Positions 1 through 6,673 of a stretch of 11,817 bases of DNA are shown here, piece after piece. This stretch comes from an uncultured Lachnospiraceae bacterium (GTDB lineage Bacteria; Bacillota; Clostridia; Lachnospirales; Lachnospiraceae), in the NCBI GenBank assembly GCA_910577825.1, contig CAJTOK010000064.1, positions 1 through 11,817 on the forward strand. Reading direction: 5' to 3'. Under the pieces are notes generated by a model. That model had not been told where the DNA came from. It worked only from the letters and a program-made list of their open reading frames with translations, and searched no databases. Each line of letters begins with the position of its first letter. Within the stretch, counting starts at the first letter, position 1. Position numbers and translations under genes: made by a program.

Positions 1-119
1 GGGCTCTGCCCACACCCGGCCTCTGGAATAAGACTGGCAGTTTTAGGGAATAATGCAGATGCCGATGGAATAAGGCCAGGGCAGAGGAATTCTTTTTTAC
101 CACTGTCCTGGCTTTTCTT
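1..119. other. GC-richer non-coding end beyond the IS256 transposase
   Basis: This stretch follows the transposase stop codon and holds no gene. It is visibly richer in G and C than the rest of the window. GGAATAA occurs three times (25-31, 47-53, 67-73) at spacings of 22 and 20 bases. CTCTGCCC (4-11) is inverted as GGGCAGAG (79-86), with GGCC (18-21 and 74-77) continuing the pairing, so a large interrupted hairpin is possible. Whether this belongs to the IS or to flanking DNA cannot be told from the window. Confidence 0.4.
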
Positions 120-1334
120 TTACAGATAGCAGGTAAGCCTTTCGCCAAACAGAACAATCAGCTGGTTCAGCACCTGGTCCCAGTTACGGTATCTCTGTGT
201 CCATTTTTTTACAATATTCTCACTTGCAAGATAAAGCATCTTTTCTAAAGCAACGTCACTTGGAAATACACTTTTTGCTTTGGTAACTTTCCGGTACTGG
301 CGGTTCAATCCTTCTATAATGTTTGTCGTATACATGATCCTGCGGATTTCATCCGAAAACTGGAAGAAAGAACTCACATCCTCCCAGTTGTTTTCCCAGT
401 TACTGATGGCATAAGGATATTTCTTCCCCCATGTTTCTTTGACTCCTTCCAGTCCAGCAAGGGCAGCCTCTTCCGTTGGGGCATTGTATACTGCTTTAAA
501 ATCTGATGAGAATTTCTTAAGGTCTTTATAATTCACATATTGGAAGGAATTGCGTAACATGTGGATAACACACCGTTGTATTTGGGCCTGTGGATAAACT
601 GCCTGTATGGCTTCCTTGAAACCGGGCAGTCCGTCTACACAGAAAAACAGTACATCCTTTACACCACGGTTTTTCAAATCATTAAGCATACCAAGCCAGA
701 ATTTACTGCTTTCATTAGCACCTACAGTGATGCTTAGAATTTCTTTATATCCATCAGCCGTGACGCCAAGCACTATATAAGCAGCACGACTTAAAATCCT
801 TCCATCTTCCCGTACTTTATAGTGTATGCAGTCCATAAACACAAAAGGATAAACCAGATTCAATGGACGGGACTGCCATTCCCTGACCTGGGGCAGGATT
901 TTATCTGTGATTTTGCTGACCATTTCGGCTGACAGTTCGATTCCATAGAGTTCAAGAAGCTGGTCATGGATATCCCTTGTGCTCATCCCTCTAGCATAAA
1001 GGGAGATTACTTTTTCTTCTATTCCAGATATATCCCTCTGGTATTTTGGAATTAATTTGGGCTCAAATTCTCCATTACGGTCTCTTGGTACGTCAATCTG
1101 GAATTCCCCATACTGGCTCTTCAGTTTTTTGGGTGAATGTCCATTTCTTTTATTATCTGTATGGATATCCCCTTTCTGGTTTTTCTGGTAGCCTAAAGCA
1201 GAATCCAGTTCCGCCTCCATGAGTTCCTGCAGGATATCTTTAAAGCTGTCTTTCAGCAGGGTGTAGACATCGGCAACATTATTGATGTTGTTTTCTGTAA
1301 TAATCTGTCGTATTTGTTCTTTTGCTGCTGGCAT
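120..1334 (-). CDS. IS256-family (mutator-type) transposase
   Basis: A DDE transposase that would cut and move the surrounding IS256 element. At 404 aa it is full length for the family. The catalytic triad is readable: D168 in FMDCIHYKVR, D234 in FFCVDGLPGFK and E341 in TTNIIEGLNRQYRK. The typical C-x2-H block follows the second Asp (RCVIHMLRNS, about 254-263). The N-terminal part (1-155), with RNGHSPKKLKSQYGEFQIDVPRDR split by a short charged linker, matches the DNA-binding region of the family. The ATG at 1332-1334 is preceded by a strong AAAGGAGT (1341-1348), which lies in a leader hairpin (see 1341-1390). No frameshift or missing residue is seen, so it is probably active. Confidence 0.95.
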   Translation of the reverse strand: MPAAKEQIRQIITENNINNVADVYTLLKDSFKDILQELMEAELDSALGYQKNQKGDIHTDNKRNGHSPKKLKSQYGEFQIDVPRDRNGEFEPKLIPKYQRDISGIEEKVISLYARGMSTRDIHDQLLELYGIELSAEMVSKITDKILPQVREWQSRPLNLVYPFVFMDCIHYKVREDGRILSRAAYIVLGVTADGYKEILSITVGANESSKFWLGMLNDLKNRGVKDVLFFCVDGLPGFKEAIQAVYPQAQIQRCVIHMLRNSFQYVNYKDLKKFSSDFKAVYNAPTEEAALAGLEGVKETWGKKYPYAISNWENNWEDVSSFFQFSDEIRRIMYTTNIIEGLNRQYRKVTKAKSVFPSDVALEKMLYLASENIVKKWTQRYRNWDQVLNQLIVLFGERLTCYL

Positions 1335-1340
1335 AATAAT

Positions 1341-1390
1341 ACTCCTTTTCGATAAGATTTGTCATATTCCAATTCTTACCAAAAAGGAGT
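1341..1390 (-). promoter_or_regulatory. Leader hairpin covering the IS256 transposase ribosome binding site
   Basis: On the transcript strand ACTCCTTTT (complement of 1382-1390) is followed 32 bases later by AAAAGGAGT (complement of 1341-1349), a perfect 9-bp inverted repeat. The downstream arm is the Shine-Dalgarno sequence of the transposase. Inside the loop TAAGAATT and AATCTTA can pair with one bulge, lengthening the hairpin. Transcripts entering from outside the IS would contain both arms and hide the site. That this limits transposase translation is inference, by analogy with IS10 and IS50. Confidence 0.5.
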
Positions 1391-1479
1391 TATTTTCTAC
1401 CATAGACACAAACTTTTTTACACTACCATAGGTTTGCTGGCGGAGTCTGCAATCTATTGTTTCTCTTTTTTATAACCTA

Positions 1480-1517
1480 GTCTTAAAAATCATACCTCGT
1501 CTTAAAAATCATACCTC
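1480..1517. repeat. 19-bp perfect tandem duplication at the 3' end of the 250-aa gene
   Basis: GTCTTAAAAATCATACCTC is present at 1480-1498 and again, directly abutting, at 1499-1517. The right copy holds the last codons and stop of the 250-aa gene (reading R-Y-D-F-stop on the minus strand). The left copy lies just past the stop and repeats the same end out of use. It may be a replication-slippage duplication. It is too long for an IS256 target duplication (8-9 bp) and does not flank the element. Confidence 0.9.
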
Positions 1518-2254
1518 TGGTTTCCTCCTTTTTCCTTTGAATTGTTATACCATAAATCTACCATTATCTCTTCTGTTGATTTTTTATTTTTAAAAATTGC
1601 CCTGAAACTTTCTCCAACATTATCAAATGCTGCCGGATTTAAAACTACATTTTCTCCATTTTTAATTTTTACAATTTTACCAGAACTAAATCCCTCATTT
1701 AATTCTATTCTTTTTAGTTTCCAGCCTTTCTTTGCCTTTATAAATGCTTTTCCACTTATAACTTTCTTCTGTCTTGTTAAATTGTACTGGCAGGTTTTGT
1801 CAAACTTACTTTTAAAATCCCTGCTTCCTACCTTAAATGTTTTACATGGATTTACATATGGTTTCACTATAATTCTGGTTGTATATTCTTTGCCGCCTAT
1901 TGTAAAAAATAACTCTGCTTCTGTTTCTTTTTTTACCTTGGCAATTTTAATGCTTATATGATAAGTGCTGCCTATTGTCTGTTCTTCATCCGCAGTAAAT
2001 ACTTCTTCATCAGAAGATTCTGCTGCAGTAACAGACTTATCCCCTGCATTATTAAATTCTATAGTTCTGTTGCGGTCATCTTCTGAAGATGGAAGTTTAG
2101 GGTATACATAAAAAAAATACTCTTTCTCCAATTCTATCTTTTCTTTTGCCAGTATCTGGTATTCTGGCATTATAGCTGTTAATGCCAGGATAAATGATAT
2201 TATAACAGAAAACATTATTTTGATATATTTTTTAGTAGTATTAATTTTGTTCAT
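1502..2254 (-). CDS. Secreted protein of unknown function, 250 aa
   Basis: I do not recognise a family. The N-terminus has Lys residues followed by a hydrophobic stretch (about 12-30) and a plausible signal peptidase site after ILA (about residue 36), so the protein is probably exported. The mature part is Lys-rich and looks all-beta. Two halves can be told apart: residues 37-130, acidic and ending in KEYTTRIIVKP like the last strand of an Ig-like fold, and 135-238, with two Cys (in NPCKTF and KTCQYN) that could form a disulfide. The ATG at 2252-2254 has a good AAGGAG seven bases upstream. It lies 84-148 bp behind the PPC/FnIII gene on the same strand, so co-transcription is likely. Its end carries the 19-bp tandem duplication. 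Confidence 0.8.
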   Translation of the reverse strand: MNKINTTKKYIKIMFSVIISFILALTAIMPEYQILAKEKIELEKEYFFYVYPKLPSSEDDRNRTIEFNNAGDKSVTAAESSDEEVFTADEEQTIGSTYHISIKIAKVKKETEAELFFTIGGKEYTTRIIVKPYVNPCKTFKVGSRDFKSKFDKTCQYNLTRQKKVISGKAFIKAKKGWKLKRIELNEGFSSGKIVKIKNGENVVLNPAAFDNVGESFRAIFKNKKSTEEIMVDLWYNNSKEKGGNQRYDF

Positions 2255-2303
2255 TTTAATTCTCCTTATGCAAAATAAATATAAACTATTTCTAGTTACT
2301 ATG

Positions 2304-2322
2304 CCAGGACATATTTACCTGG
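2304..2322 (-). promoter_or_regulatory. Small dyad upstream of the 250-aa gene
   Basis: CCAGG (2304-2308) and CCTGG (2318-2322) form a 5-bp stem with a 9-base AT-rich loop about 50 bp upstream of the 250-aa start codon. No T-run follows on the minus strand, so it is not an obvious terminator of the upstream gene. An operator or an mRNA hairpin is possible. Very weak evidence. Confidence 0.2.
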
Positions 2323-2338
2323 ACAAACATTTGTTTAA

Positions 2339-2438
2339 TTATATCCTTACCTTAATTATATTACTCCATGCGCTATATACTTTTAAACCATCACCTGTAT
2401 TTTTATATGAACGCACTTTTACATAATATGTTTTTTTT
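2339..2438 (-). other. A8 slippery tract and out-of-frame FnIII tail of the PPC/FnIII gene
   Basis: On the coding strand eight consecutive A (2431-2438) follow CAG. In the current frame translation runs into K-N-I-L-C-K and stops at 2403. With seven A the frame reads on as T-Y-Y-V-K-V-R-S-Y-K and later V-Y-S-A-W-S-N-I-I-K-V, ending at a TAA at 2339-2341. That is the expected last half of the FnIII domain begun upstream (the YYVKVR and WS strands). The tail adds 30 residues after residue 589, for a 619-aa product. The break is therefore a one-base insertion, a sequencing error, or a slippage site. Confidence 0.85.
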
Positions 2439-4199
2439 CTGTTCCAGCCCATAAAGCCTGTATGAATTTGTATCTGTTGTTACTTTCTGTGCTTTTTTTA
2501 AATTACTTTTTTTTGAGTAAACTATTTCATAACCATCTGCTCTTTTGGCTTTTTTCCATGATAAATCTGTCCCTTTTTTCTTTAAAGCTGAAACCTTAGA
2601 AGGCATTTCTGCCCTGTTTGTAACAGATACAATATATTTCTTTAATAATGGGCAATTATAATTTCTGGTTACTTCAATATAATATGTACCTTTTTTCAGA
2701 TAAGTTTTTATATCTGTAACAGATTTAACATCATTTTCTGATGCAATCTTTCCTGATTTTGTGAGAATGTTTACCCTGTAACCACTACCAAGATTATCCT
2801 CAACATCATCTGGGTCAAATTTTATAATTGCATATCCTGTTTTATTTAAACTGAATTTAAAAAGGTCATTATCATCCTCTGTGCACATATTGCCATAATA
2901 CTTCTCTCCTAATGCTATTGAAGTTGAATTTTTATTTCTAACACTCCATGCCCCATCCCCATTTATTAGTGTTTCCTGCTCCCAGTCTGGCGCATCTGTG
3001 GCTTTTATATTAATAGAATATTTCTGCCATAATGGAACATATATATCGGTCTCGTTTCCTTCCGCTGATATAGCAATATATAAATTCATTCCTTTTTTTA
3101 GGTTAAAATCAGGAAGTGTTGTATTTGTTTTAATATTTGCTGAATAAATAACACTTCCTGTATCCCCATTATACAAATCTATTCTCCAGCCATATTTTAC
3201 ATCTGCTGTAATGTCTTCTGGTGAAAACTTAATATTAAAATACCCATTATTTTCCACTGTATATTTATAATAATCTACATCTTTCTTGTAATATAAATTA
3301 CCTGAATATTGTTTGCCTGTAGAAATTAATGTAGCATCTGCAGAAACGTTGTTACTTTCCTGCTCCCAGCTTTTATCCTCTGATGCTTCTATATCAAGTA
3401 TATATTCTTGCCACAATGGAACATATATACTTGAATCGTTATTTTCTGCTGATATGGCGATATATAATTTTGTCCCTTTTTTAAAGTTAAATACTGGCAG
3501 CATAGTATTTGTTTTAACTTCTGTTGAATAAAAACTTTCTGCGGTATCTCCATAGCATAAATCTATTTCCCATCCATGTTTTACATCTGCCGTAATATCT
3601 TTTAATGAAAAGTTAACATTAAAATACCCATTATGTTTTATTGTATATTCATAATAGTCTATATCTTCCTTGCAATACAGATTGCCATGCCATGTTTCAT
3701 CTGAATTAATTAATGTGGCATCTTTGGAAGTATTATTGCCTTCCTGTTCCCAGCTTTCATCTTCAACAGTTTTTACATTAATAGCATACATATGTCCGAT
3801 TGGTACATATGTATCAGACCATCTGTTTTTTGCTGAAACAGCAATATATATCTCTGTCCCTTGTTTAAAGTTAAATACTGGCAATGTAGTACTGCTTGTT
3901 ATAGTATCTTCTTCATAAAAACTATTTCCTGTATCTGCATAACATAATTCTATTGTCCATCCATGTTTTACATCTGCTGCAAAATCTACAGGTGAAAATT
4001 CAACATTAAAATATCCTGTTTTATCAACTTTAAATGAATAATAATGTTGTGTATCACTTGTTTCCAATGTACCATAAAAAGTTTCGTTTGGCGTTACTGG
4101 TGTTATATCAGCCGCATATGCCTTTTGTGGGAGCAGGAATATAACACACTGCATACATACTGCCAGCAGCAACGTTGATAATAATTTTTTTGTTTTCAT
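2403..4199 (-). CDS. Secreted protein with four PPC-like repeats and a frame-broken C-terminal FnIII domain
   Basis: Probable cell-surface or secreted adhesin-like protein; no catalytic domain is seen. A signal peptide spans 1-29 (KAYA, then A-D-I-T-P). Four beta-sandwich repeats resemble bacterial pre-peptidase C-terminal (PPC) domains: about 34-145, 150-272, 278-401 and 406-527, each with a D-x-Y-Y/F core and GYFNV, KHGW and a K-G-T-x-Y-I-A/E strand. Repeats 2-3 begin SWEQE(G/S)NN, spaced 128 aa apart. Residues 532-590 start an FnIII domain (LSWKKAKRADGYEIVYS, YRLYGLEQKK) that is cut off by a one-base shift in an A8 run, leaving 598 aa rather than 619. The start ATG has AAAGGGG six bases upstream. 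It lies between the Big_2 gene and the 250-aa gene. Binding of a carbohydrate or host ligand is only inference. Confidence 0.85.
   Translation of the reverse strand: MKTKKLLSTLLLAVCMQCVIFLLPQKAYAADITPVTPNETFYGTLETSDTQHYYSFKVDKTGYFNVEFSPVDFAADVKHGWTIELCYADTGNSFYEEDTITSSTTLPVFNFKQGTEIYIAVSAKNRWSDTYVPIGHMYAINVKTVEDESWEQEGNNTSKDATLINSDETWHGNLYCKEDIDYYEYTIKHNGYFNVNFSLKDITADVKHGWEIDLCYGDTAESFYSTEVKTNTMLPVFNFKKGTKLYIAISAENNDSSIYVPLWQEYILDIEASEDKSWEQESNNVSADATLISTGKQYSGNLYYKKDVDYYKYTVENNGYFNIKFSPEDITADVKYGWRIDLYNGDTGSVIYSANIKTNTTLPDFNLKKGMNLYIAISAEGNETDIYVPLWQKYSINIKATDAPDWEQETLINGDGAWSVRNKNSTSIALGEKYYGNMCTEDDNDLFKFSLNKTGYAIIKFDPDDVEDNLGSGYRVNILTKSGKIASENDVKSVTDIKTYLKKGTYYIEVTRNYNCPLLKKYIVSVTNRAEMPSKVSALKKKGTDLSWKKAKRADGYEIVYSKKSNLKKAQKVTTDTNSYRLYGLEQKKNILCKSAFI
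2997..3752 (-). repeat. Intragenic tandem repeat, period about 384 bp
   Basis: PPC-like repeats 2 (3384-3752) and 3 (2997-3368) are also alike at the DNA level. Both contain the complement of CTTCCAGATCC-like variants around the SWEQE codons, the ACATCTGC(T/C)GTAAT(A/G)TCTT block (near 3207 and 3583) and TGGAACATATAT (3038 and 3418). This suggests a fairly recent in-frame duplication, and such repeats can change copy number by recombination. Repeats 1 and 4 are more diverged. Confidence 0.7.
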
Positions 4200-4285
4200 A
4201 AAAATCCCCTTTACTGTGTCTTATCCATCCATTTAATGCACAAGTAAGAACACTTTTCTGTATTTTTTAACCTCATCAAGTAATG

Positions 4286-4308
4286 AAGCGGATTGCGGAT
4301 ATCCGCTT
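4286..4308. promoter_or_regulatory. Palindrome upstream of the PPC/FnIII gene
   Basis: GCGGATATCCGC (4295-4306) is a perfect 12-bp palindrome, and AAGCGGA (4286-4292) can alternatively pair with TCCGCTT (4302-4308). It sits about 90 bp upstream of the PPC/FnIII start and about 85 bp past the Big_2 stop. It is GC-rich in an AT-rich gap. There is no T-run on either strand, so a regulator site or an RNA hairpin is more likely than an intrinsic terminator. Confidence 0.35.
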
Positions 4309-4391
4309 GGCTTGCCTTATTGTAAAATTAGTAATAAAATATGTATTATGAGCAGAAAAATCTCATTTTACTTACTTTGCCATCCTCAAAT

Positions 4392-4697
4392 TTATACTGT
4401 ATTGGCATATATCCTATTTTTCAAATATTTTATGGTTACTGTTATCCTGCAGTTTCCTTCCTGCTGCGCTGTCACAATGCCCTTTTTGTTGACCGTTGCG
4501 ACTTTGGTATTGCTGCTTTTAAATGTTTTTGATTTAATGTTTGTTCCTTTTACCACAACTGTTTTTTTCTGCCCCTCTGCCATGGTTAATGTTTTTGTTG
4601 CTGTTGGCGTTTTAGCTACAGCAGCTACACCATTATTTCCTAACAGAAGCAGCACTGCTGCCATCAGGATAATTGTTTTTCTTTTTGTAAATTTCAT
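4392..4697 (-). CDS. Small secreted protein with a single Big_2 (Ig-like) domain, 101 aa
   Basis: The first 29 residues are a signal peptide (KRK, a hydrophobic ILMAAVLLLLG core, then AVAK). The rest is one bacterial Ig-like group 2 domain: K-T-L-T-M-A-E-G-Q-K-K-T-V-V-V-K-G, then SKTFKSSNTKVATVNKKGIV and TAQQEGNCRITVTIKY, the usual S-S-N-x-x-V-A-T-V and K-G-x-V-T-A signature. A lone domain of this kind is usually found in surface proteins and carries no known enzymatic activity. AGGAGG lies about 10 bases before the ATG. The right-hand neighbour is an IS4-type element whose inverted repeat starts only 22 bp upstream of the ATG, so the gene has been cut off from its original upstream DNA. The end (YLKNRIYANTV) is a little short for the last strand, so C-terminal decay is possible. 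Confidence 0.75.
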   Translation of the reverse strand: MKFTKRKTIILMAAVLLLLGNNGVAAVAKTPTATKTLTMAEGQKKTVVVKGTNIKSKTFKSSNTKVATVNKKGIVTAQQEGNCRITVTIKYLKNRIYANTV

Positions 4698-4718
4698 TCT
4701 TTAAAACCTCCTGTCTTC

Positions 4719-4737
4719 TATAAAAGCCTCTCGGATT
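4719..4737 (+). repeat. Left terminal inverted repeat of the IS4-type element
   Basis: TATAAAAGCCTCTCGGATT matches the inverted right end at 6536-6554 in 18 of 19 positions. The GCCTCTCGGATT core is identical. It lies 22 bp from the start codon of the Big_2 gene on the opposite strand. Confidence 0.9.
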
Positions 4738-4817
4738 CTCCAACCCTTATTTTCTGCGGCTTTCAAACCCAGTTTTATAAAAATTCCCCCACTTTTTTGC
4801 CAAAAACACTTGACAAA

Positions 4818-4902
4818 CCAGTCAAAAAATGCGGCGCTTCGCGCCTCTTAATTAAAAAAGCACTTTTCACCCCGGCGTAGCCGGCAAGCATTTTTTGATT
4901 GG
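4818..4902 (+). promoter_or_regulatory. Structured leader of the IS4-type transposase covering its ribosome binding site
   Basis: CCAGTCAAAAAATGC (4818-4832) pairs with GCATTTTTTGATTGG (4888-4902): 11 perfect base pairs, one G-U, then three more. The last bases are part of the TTGGAG Shine-Dalgarno. Two GC hairpins with 3-base loops lie between the arms: GGCGC-TTC-GCGCC (4833-4845) and CCGGC-GTA-GCCGG (4872-4884). The whole forms a multi-branch junction. The second hairpin followed by T6 (4891-4896) also resembles a weak terminator. Blocking of read-through expression is inferred. Confidence 0.55.
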
Positions 4903-4913
4903 AGATGATTTTT

Positions 4914-6401
4914 ATGTTACCTGTTAATTATGGCGGCCATACCGCCTACCAGGACACCTTTGTGTCTGAATTCCTCTCTTTATTCCCTGACCCCTTTGTT
5001 GTTCCTAAACAAACATGGGATATCATTGTGAAATTCTGGTATCTTGATCTCTCTGAAACGGATACCATCATGCAGGAGTTTTATTCCCTGCTTGGTAAAC
5101 CTGCCACACGTTTCCCTTCCTGCCTGCTCCGTTCCTATCTTCTGTCAATCGTACTTGGGGTAACTTCCATTACCCAATGGTGCAGGCTGCTTAAAATAAC
5201 CCCTTTGTACGCCATCCTCAGCGGTTTTTCTGTTGATGACACTCCAGGCGTTGGGACTTTTTATGACTTTTTTAACCGGTTATGGCAGTCTGGCAAAGAC
5301 AACTACATCAACCAGATTAAGCATAAAAAACCAAAACCTGAAAAAGGTAAAAAACGTGGTGATAAAACTCCCTGCGACACGGACAGTGCCGCTGCAAAAC
5401 TCCTTCCACTTATGCAGCGCATCCACCTTCCAAACAATAACCCGTTTTATCTTATCTTCCGGCTGTATAAAGTCCAGTTCTTTGATGAATCCGTCCGCAG
5501 AGGGCTGGTTCATCCAAGCCACCTTTCACTTGCCGGTGACGGAACCCCTCTGGAAACCGCAAGGCTTGAACGCTCCAAAAGGATTTGCAGCTGTCCAAAA
5601 GGCTCTGACTGTGGCTGCAAACGGAAGTTTTCACAACCAGACTGCAACTGGGGATGGGATTCTTCCAGAAATAAATATTTTTTTGGATACCATCTTTACA
5701 TGTTTGTTGCTTCTGATTCTGAAAACGGCCTTCCTGTTTTTCCAATGCTTGAACGTGCTTCCAGGCATGACCTGCTCTCCTTCCTGCATACTTTTTTCGC
5801 TATGAAATCCTATCTTCCTGGATTTCATATTGAAAAACTACTGCTGGATTCCGCCCATGATGCTTACCCACTTTATGAATACTGCAAAACAAACGGCATC
5901 ACCCCTTTTATTGACCTCAATCCCGGCCATACAGGGCACTTCAAATATAAAGATGACTTTACCATAGATGAAGATGGTGTCCCTGTCTGTAAATTGGGCT
6001 TACGCATGCACCACGATGGTGTGGAAAAAGCAAAACACCGCGAAAAATACCGCTGTCCTCTTGCAAACCGGAAGAAGGGTTGTTTCTGTGGACACCCCTG
6101 CTCAGATTCAAAATACGGAAGGACCGTACATATCCAGCAAAAAGACAATCCAAGGATTTTTAACATACCACCAAGAGACAGTAAGGAATGGAAACTGGAG
6201 TACAACAGACGGACATCTGTGGAGAGGTCAAATAAACGGGAAAAAATAGATTATAAATTAGAAGACGGCAGACACCGTTCCTCTAAGATGTGGTACTGCC
6301 GCCTCTATGCAATCATGATGCTCCAACATCTTGATACATGGAAAATGCCAACCCGTGTAGACACCATTTTTACATTCTCACGAATTGCCAATACAAAGTA
6401 A
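4914..6401 (+). CDS. IS4-superfamily DDE transposase, 495 aa
   Basis: This enzyme would catalyse excision and insertion of the element around it. Using the ATG at 4914, nine bases after GGAG (4901-4904), the protein is 495 aa; the frame could also open at ATG 4905 or TTG 4899, but both overlap or abut the ribosome site. DDE residues are D209 (LAGDGTPLE), D312 (KLLLDSAHDAY) and E437. The last sits in a perfect Y-x2-R-x3-E-x6-K signature (Y430, R433, E437, K444), the hallmark of IS4-group enzymes. An insertion after the first Asp holds a Cys cluster (CSCPKGSDCGC), and a second Cys-rich patch occurs near 380-396 (CP, GCFCGHPC), possibly a metal-binding subdomain. An N-terminal helical region (about 1-120) precedes the catalytic core. 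No break is seen. Confidence 0.92.
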   Translation: MLPVNYGGHTAYQDTFVSEFLSLFPDPFVVPKQTWDIIVKFWYLDLSETDTIMQEFYSLLGKPATRFPSCLLRSYLLSIVLGVTSITQWCRLLKITPLYAILSGFSVDDTPGVGTFYDFFNRLWQSGKDNYINQIKHKKPKPEKGKKRGDKTPCDTDSAAAKLLPLMQRIHLPNNNPFYLIFRLYKVQFFDESVRRGLVHPSHLSLAGDGTPLETARLERSKRICSCPKGSDCGCKRKFSQPDCNWGWDSSRNKYFFGYHLYMFVASDSENGLPVFPMLERASRHDLLSFLHTFFAMKSYLPGFHIEKLLLDSAHDAYPLYEYCKTNGITPFIDLNPGHTGHFKYKDDFTIDEDGVPVCKLGLRMHHDGVEKAKHREKYRCPLANRKKGCFCGHPCSDSKYGRTVHIQQKDNPRIFNIPPRDSKEWKLEYNRRTSVERSNKREKIDYKLEDGRHRSSKMWYCRLYAIMMLQHLDTWKMPTRVDTIFTFSRIANTK

Positions 6402-6437
6402 TCATACCACAATTTCAAAAAAATCTCATTAATTTTC

Positions 6438-6460
6438 AAGGGATAAGTGCGCCCTTTTTT
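6438..6460 (+). terminator. Possible weak terminator behind the IS4-type transposase
   Basis: AAGGG (6438-6442) pairs with CCCTT (6452-6456) over a 9-base loop and runs into a T-tract ending at 6460, 37 bases after the stop codon. The stem is only 5 bp, so it is at best a weak intrinsic terminator. Confidence 0.35.
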
Positions 6461-6535
6461 CAATGTTTATTTGATATCTTTCCAAAATCCCACAGTATTC
6501 AGTTGTCAATACACAAATCTAAACTAGCTCTTATA

Positions 6536-6554
6536 AATCCGAGAGGCTATTATA
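6536..6554 (-). repeat. Right terminal inverted repeat of the IS4-type element
   Basis: AATCCGAGAGGCTATTATA is the inverse of the left end with one mismatch (T for A in the outer AT-rich part). The 119 bases between it and the DHHW stop codon hold no gene; only a loose dyad (CCATA...TATGG, near 6575-6599) is seen. Confidence 0.9.
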
Positions 6555-6673
6555 GTGTATTTACAAAATCATTCCATATGCATGTTACATATGTATGGAT
6601 ATTTTCTTCTGTTACCATCCCCCTTTCACTCATACAACTTTATAAAAAGTTTCATGACAGGCAAAATTTTCTA

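Larger units (their letters stand above)
1..1431 (-). mobile_element. IS256-family insertion sequence, left end outside window
   Basis: The element is defined by its IS256-type transposase (120-1334) and a probable right end upstream of it. On the minus strand that end reads GTAGTGTAAAAAAGTTTGTG (1407-1426), a GTGTAA-type tip like those of IS256-group ends, and the 9-mer CTACCATAG occurs twice there (1397-1405 and 1423-1431). The exact tip is a guess. No inverted copy of this end is found in bases 1-119, so the left terminus and target duplication must lie before the window, or the left end is damaged. It lies downstream of the 250-aa gene and may have displaced that gene's terminator. Confidence 0.75.
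4719..6554 (+). mobile_element. Complete IS4-superfamily insertion sequence (about 1.84 kb)
   Basis: The element is bounded by 19-bp inverted repeats, TATAAAAGCCTCTCGGATT at left and the complement of TATAATAGCCTCTCGGATT at right, with one mismatch. One full-length transposase lies inside. Because TATA is itself palindromic, the outer TATA on each side could be a 4-bp target duplication rather than part of the repeat. In that case the element proper is 4723-6550. Insertion took place between the DHHW gene and the Big_2 gene. Confidence 0.85.

Noticed and set aside
25..73. Three GGAATAA repeats as a CRISPR or iteron array
   Set aside because: Repeats are only 7 bases, too few and too short, with unrelated flanks.
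1480..1517. Tandem 19-mer as an IS256 target duplication
   Set aside because: The copies abut each other on one side of the IS rather than flank it, and are longer than the 8-9 bp of this family.
2220..2426. 68-aa plus-strand ORF
   Set aside because: Antisense to the start of the 250-aa gene and to the restored FnIII tail; no ribosome site.
4350..4425. Short open frame after the Big_2 stop (YKFEDGKVSKM), considered as a frame-shifted tail
   Set aside because: About 25 codons only, no clear Ig-strand match and no homopolymer at the junction; chance is likely.
4312..4704. 130-aa plus-strand ORF with apparent membrane helices
   Set aside because: Antisense to the Big_2 gene, which has a signal peptide, domain signature and AGGAGG; the hydrophobicity is a shadow.
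4810..4815. TTGACA as a -35 box for the IS4-type transposase
   Set aside because: No TATAAT-like box lies 15-19 bases downstream; that region is the GC hairpin.
5873..6249. Several ORFs of 64-110 aa on both strands within the IS4-type transposase
   Set aside because: They overlap the intact DDE transposase in other frames and have no family features.
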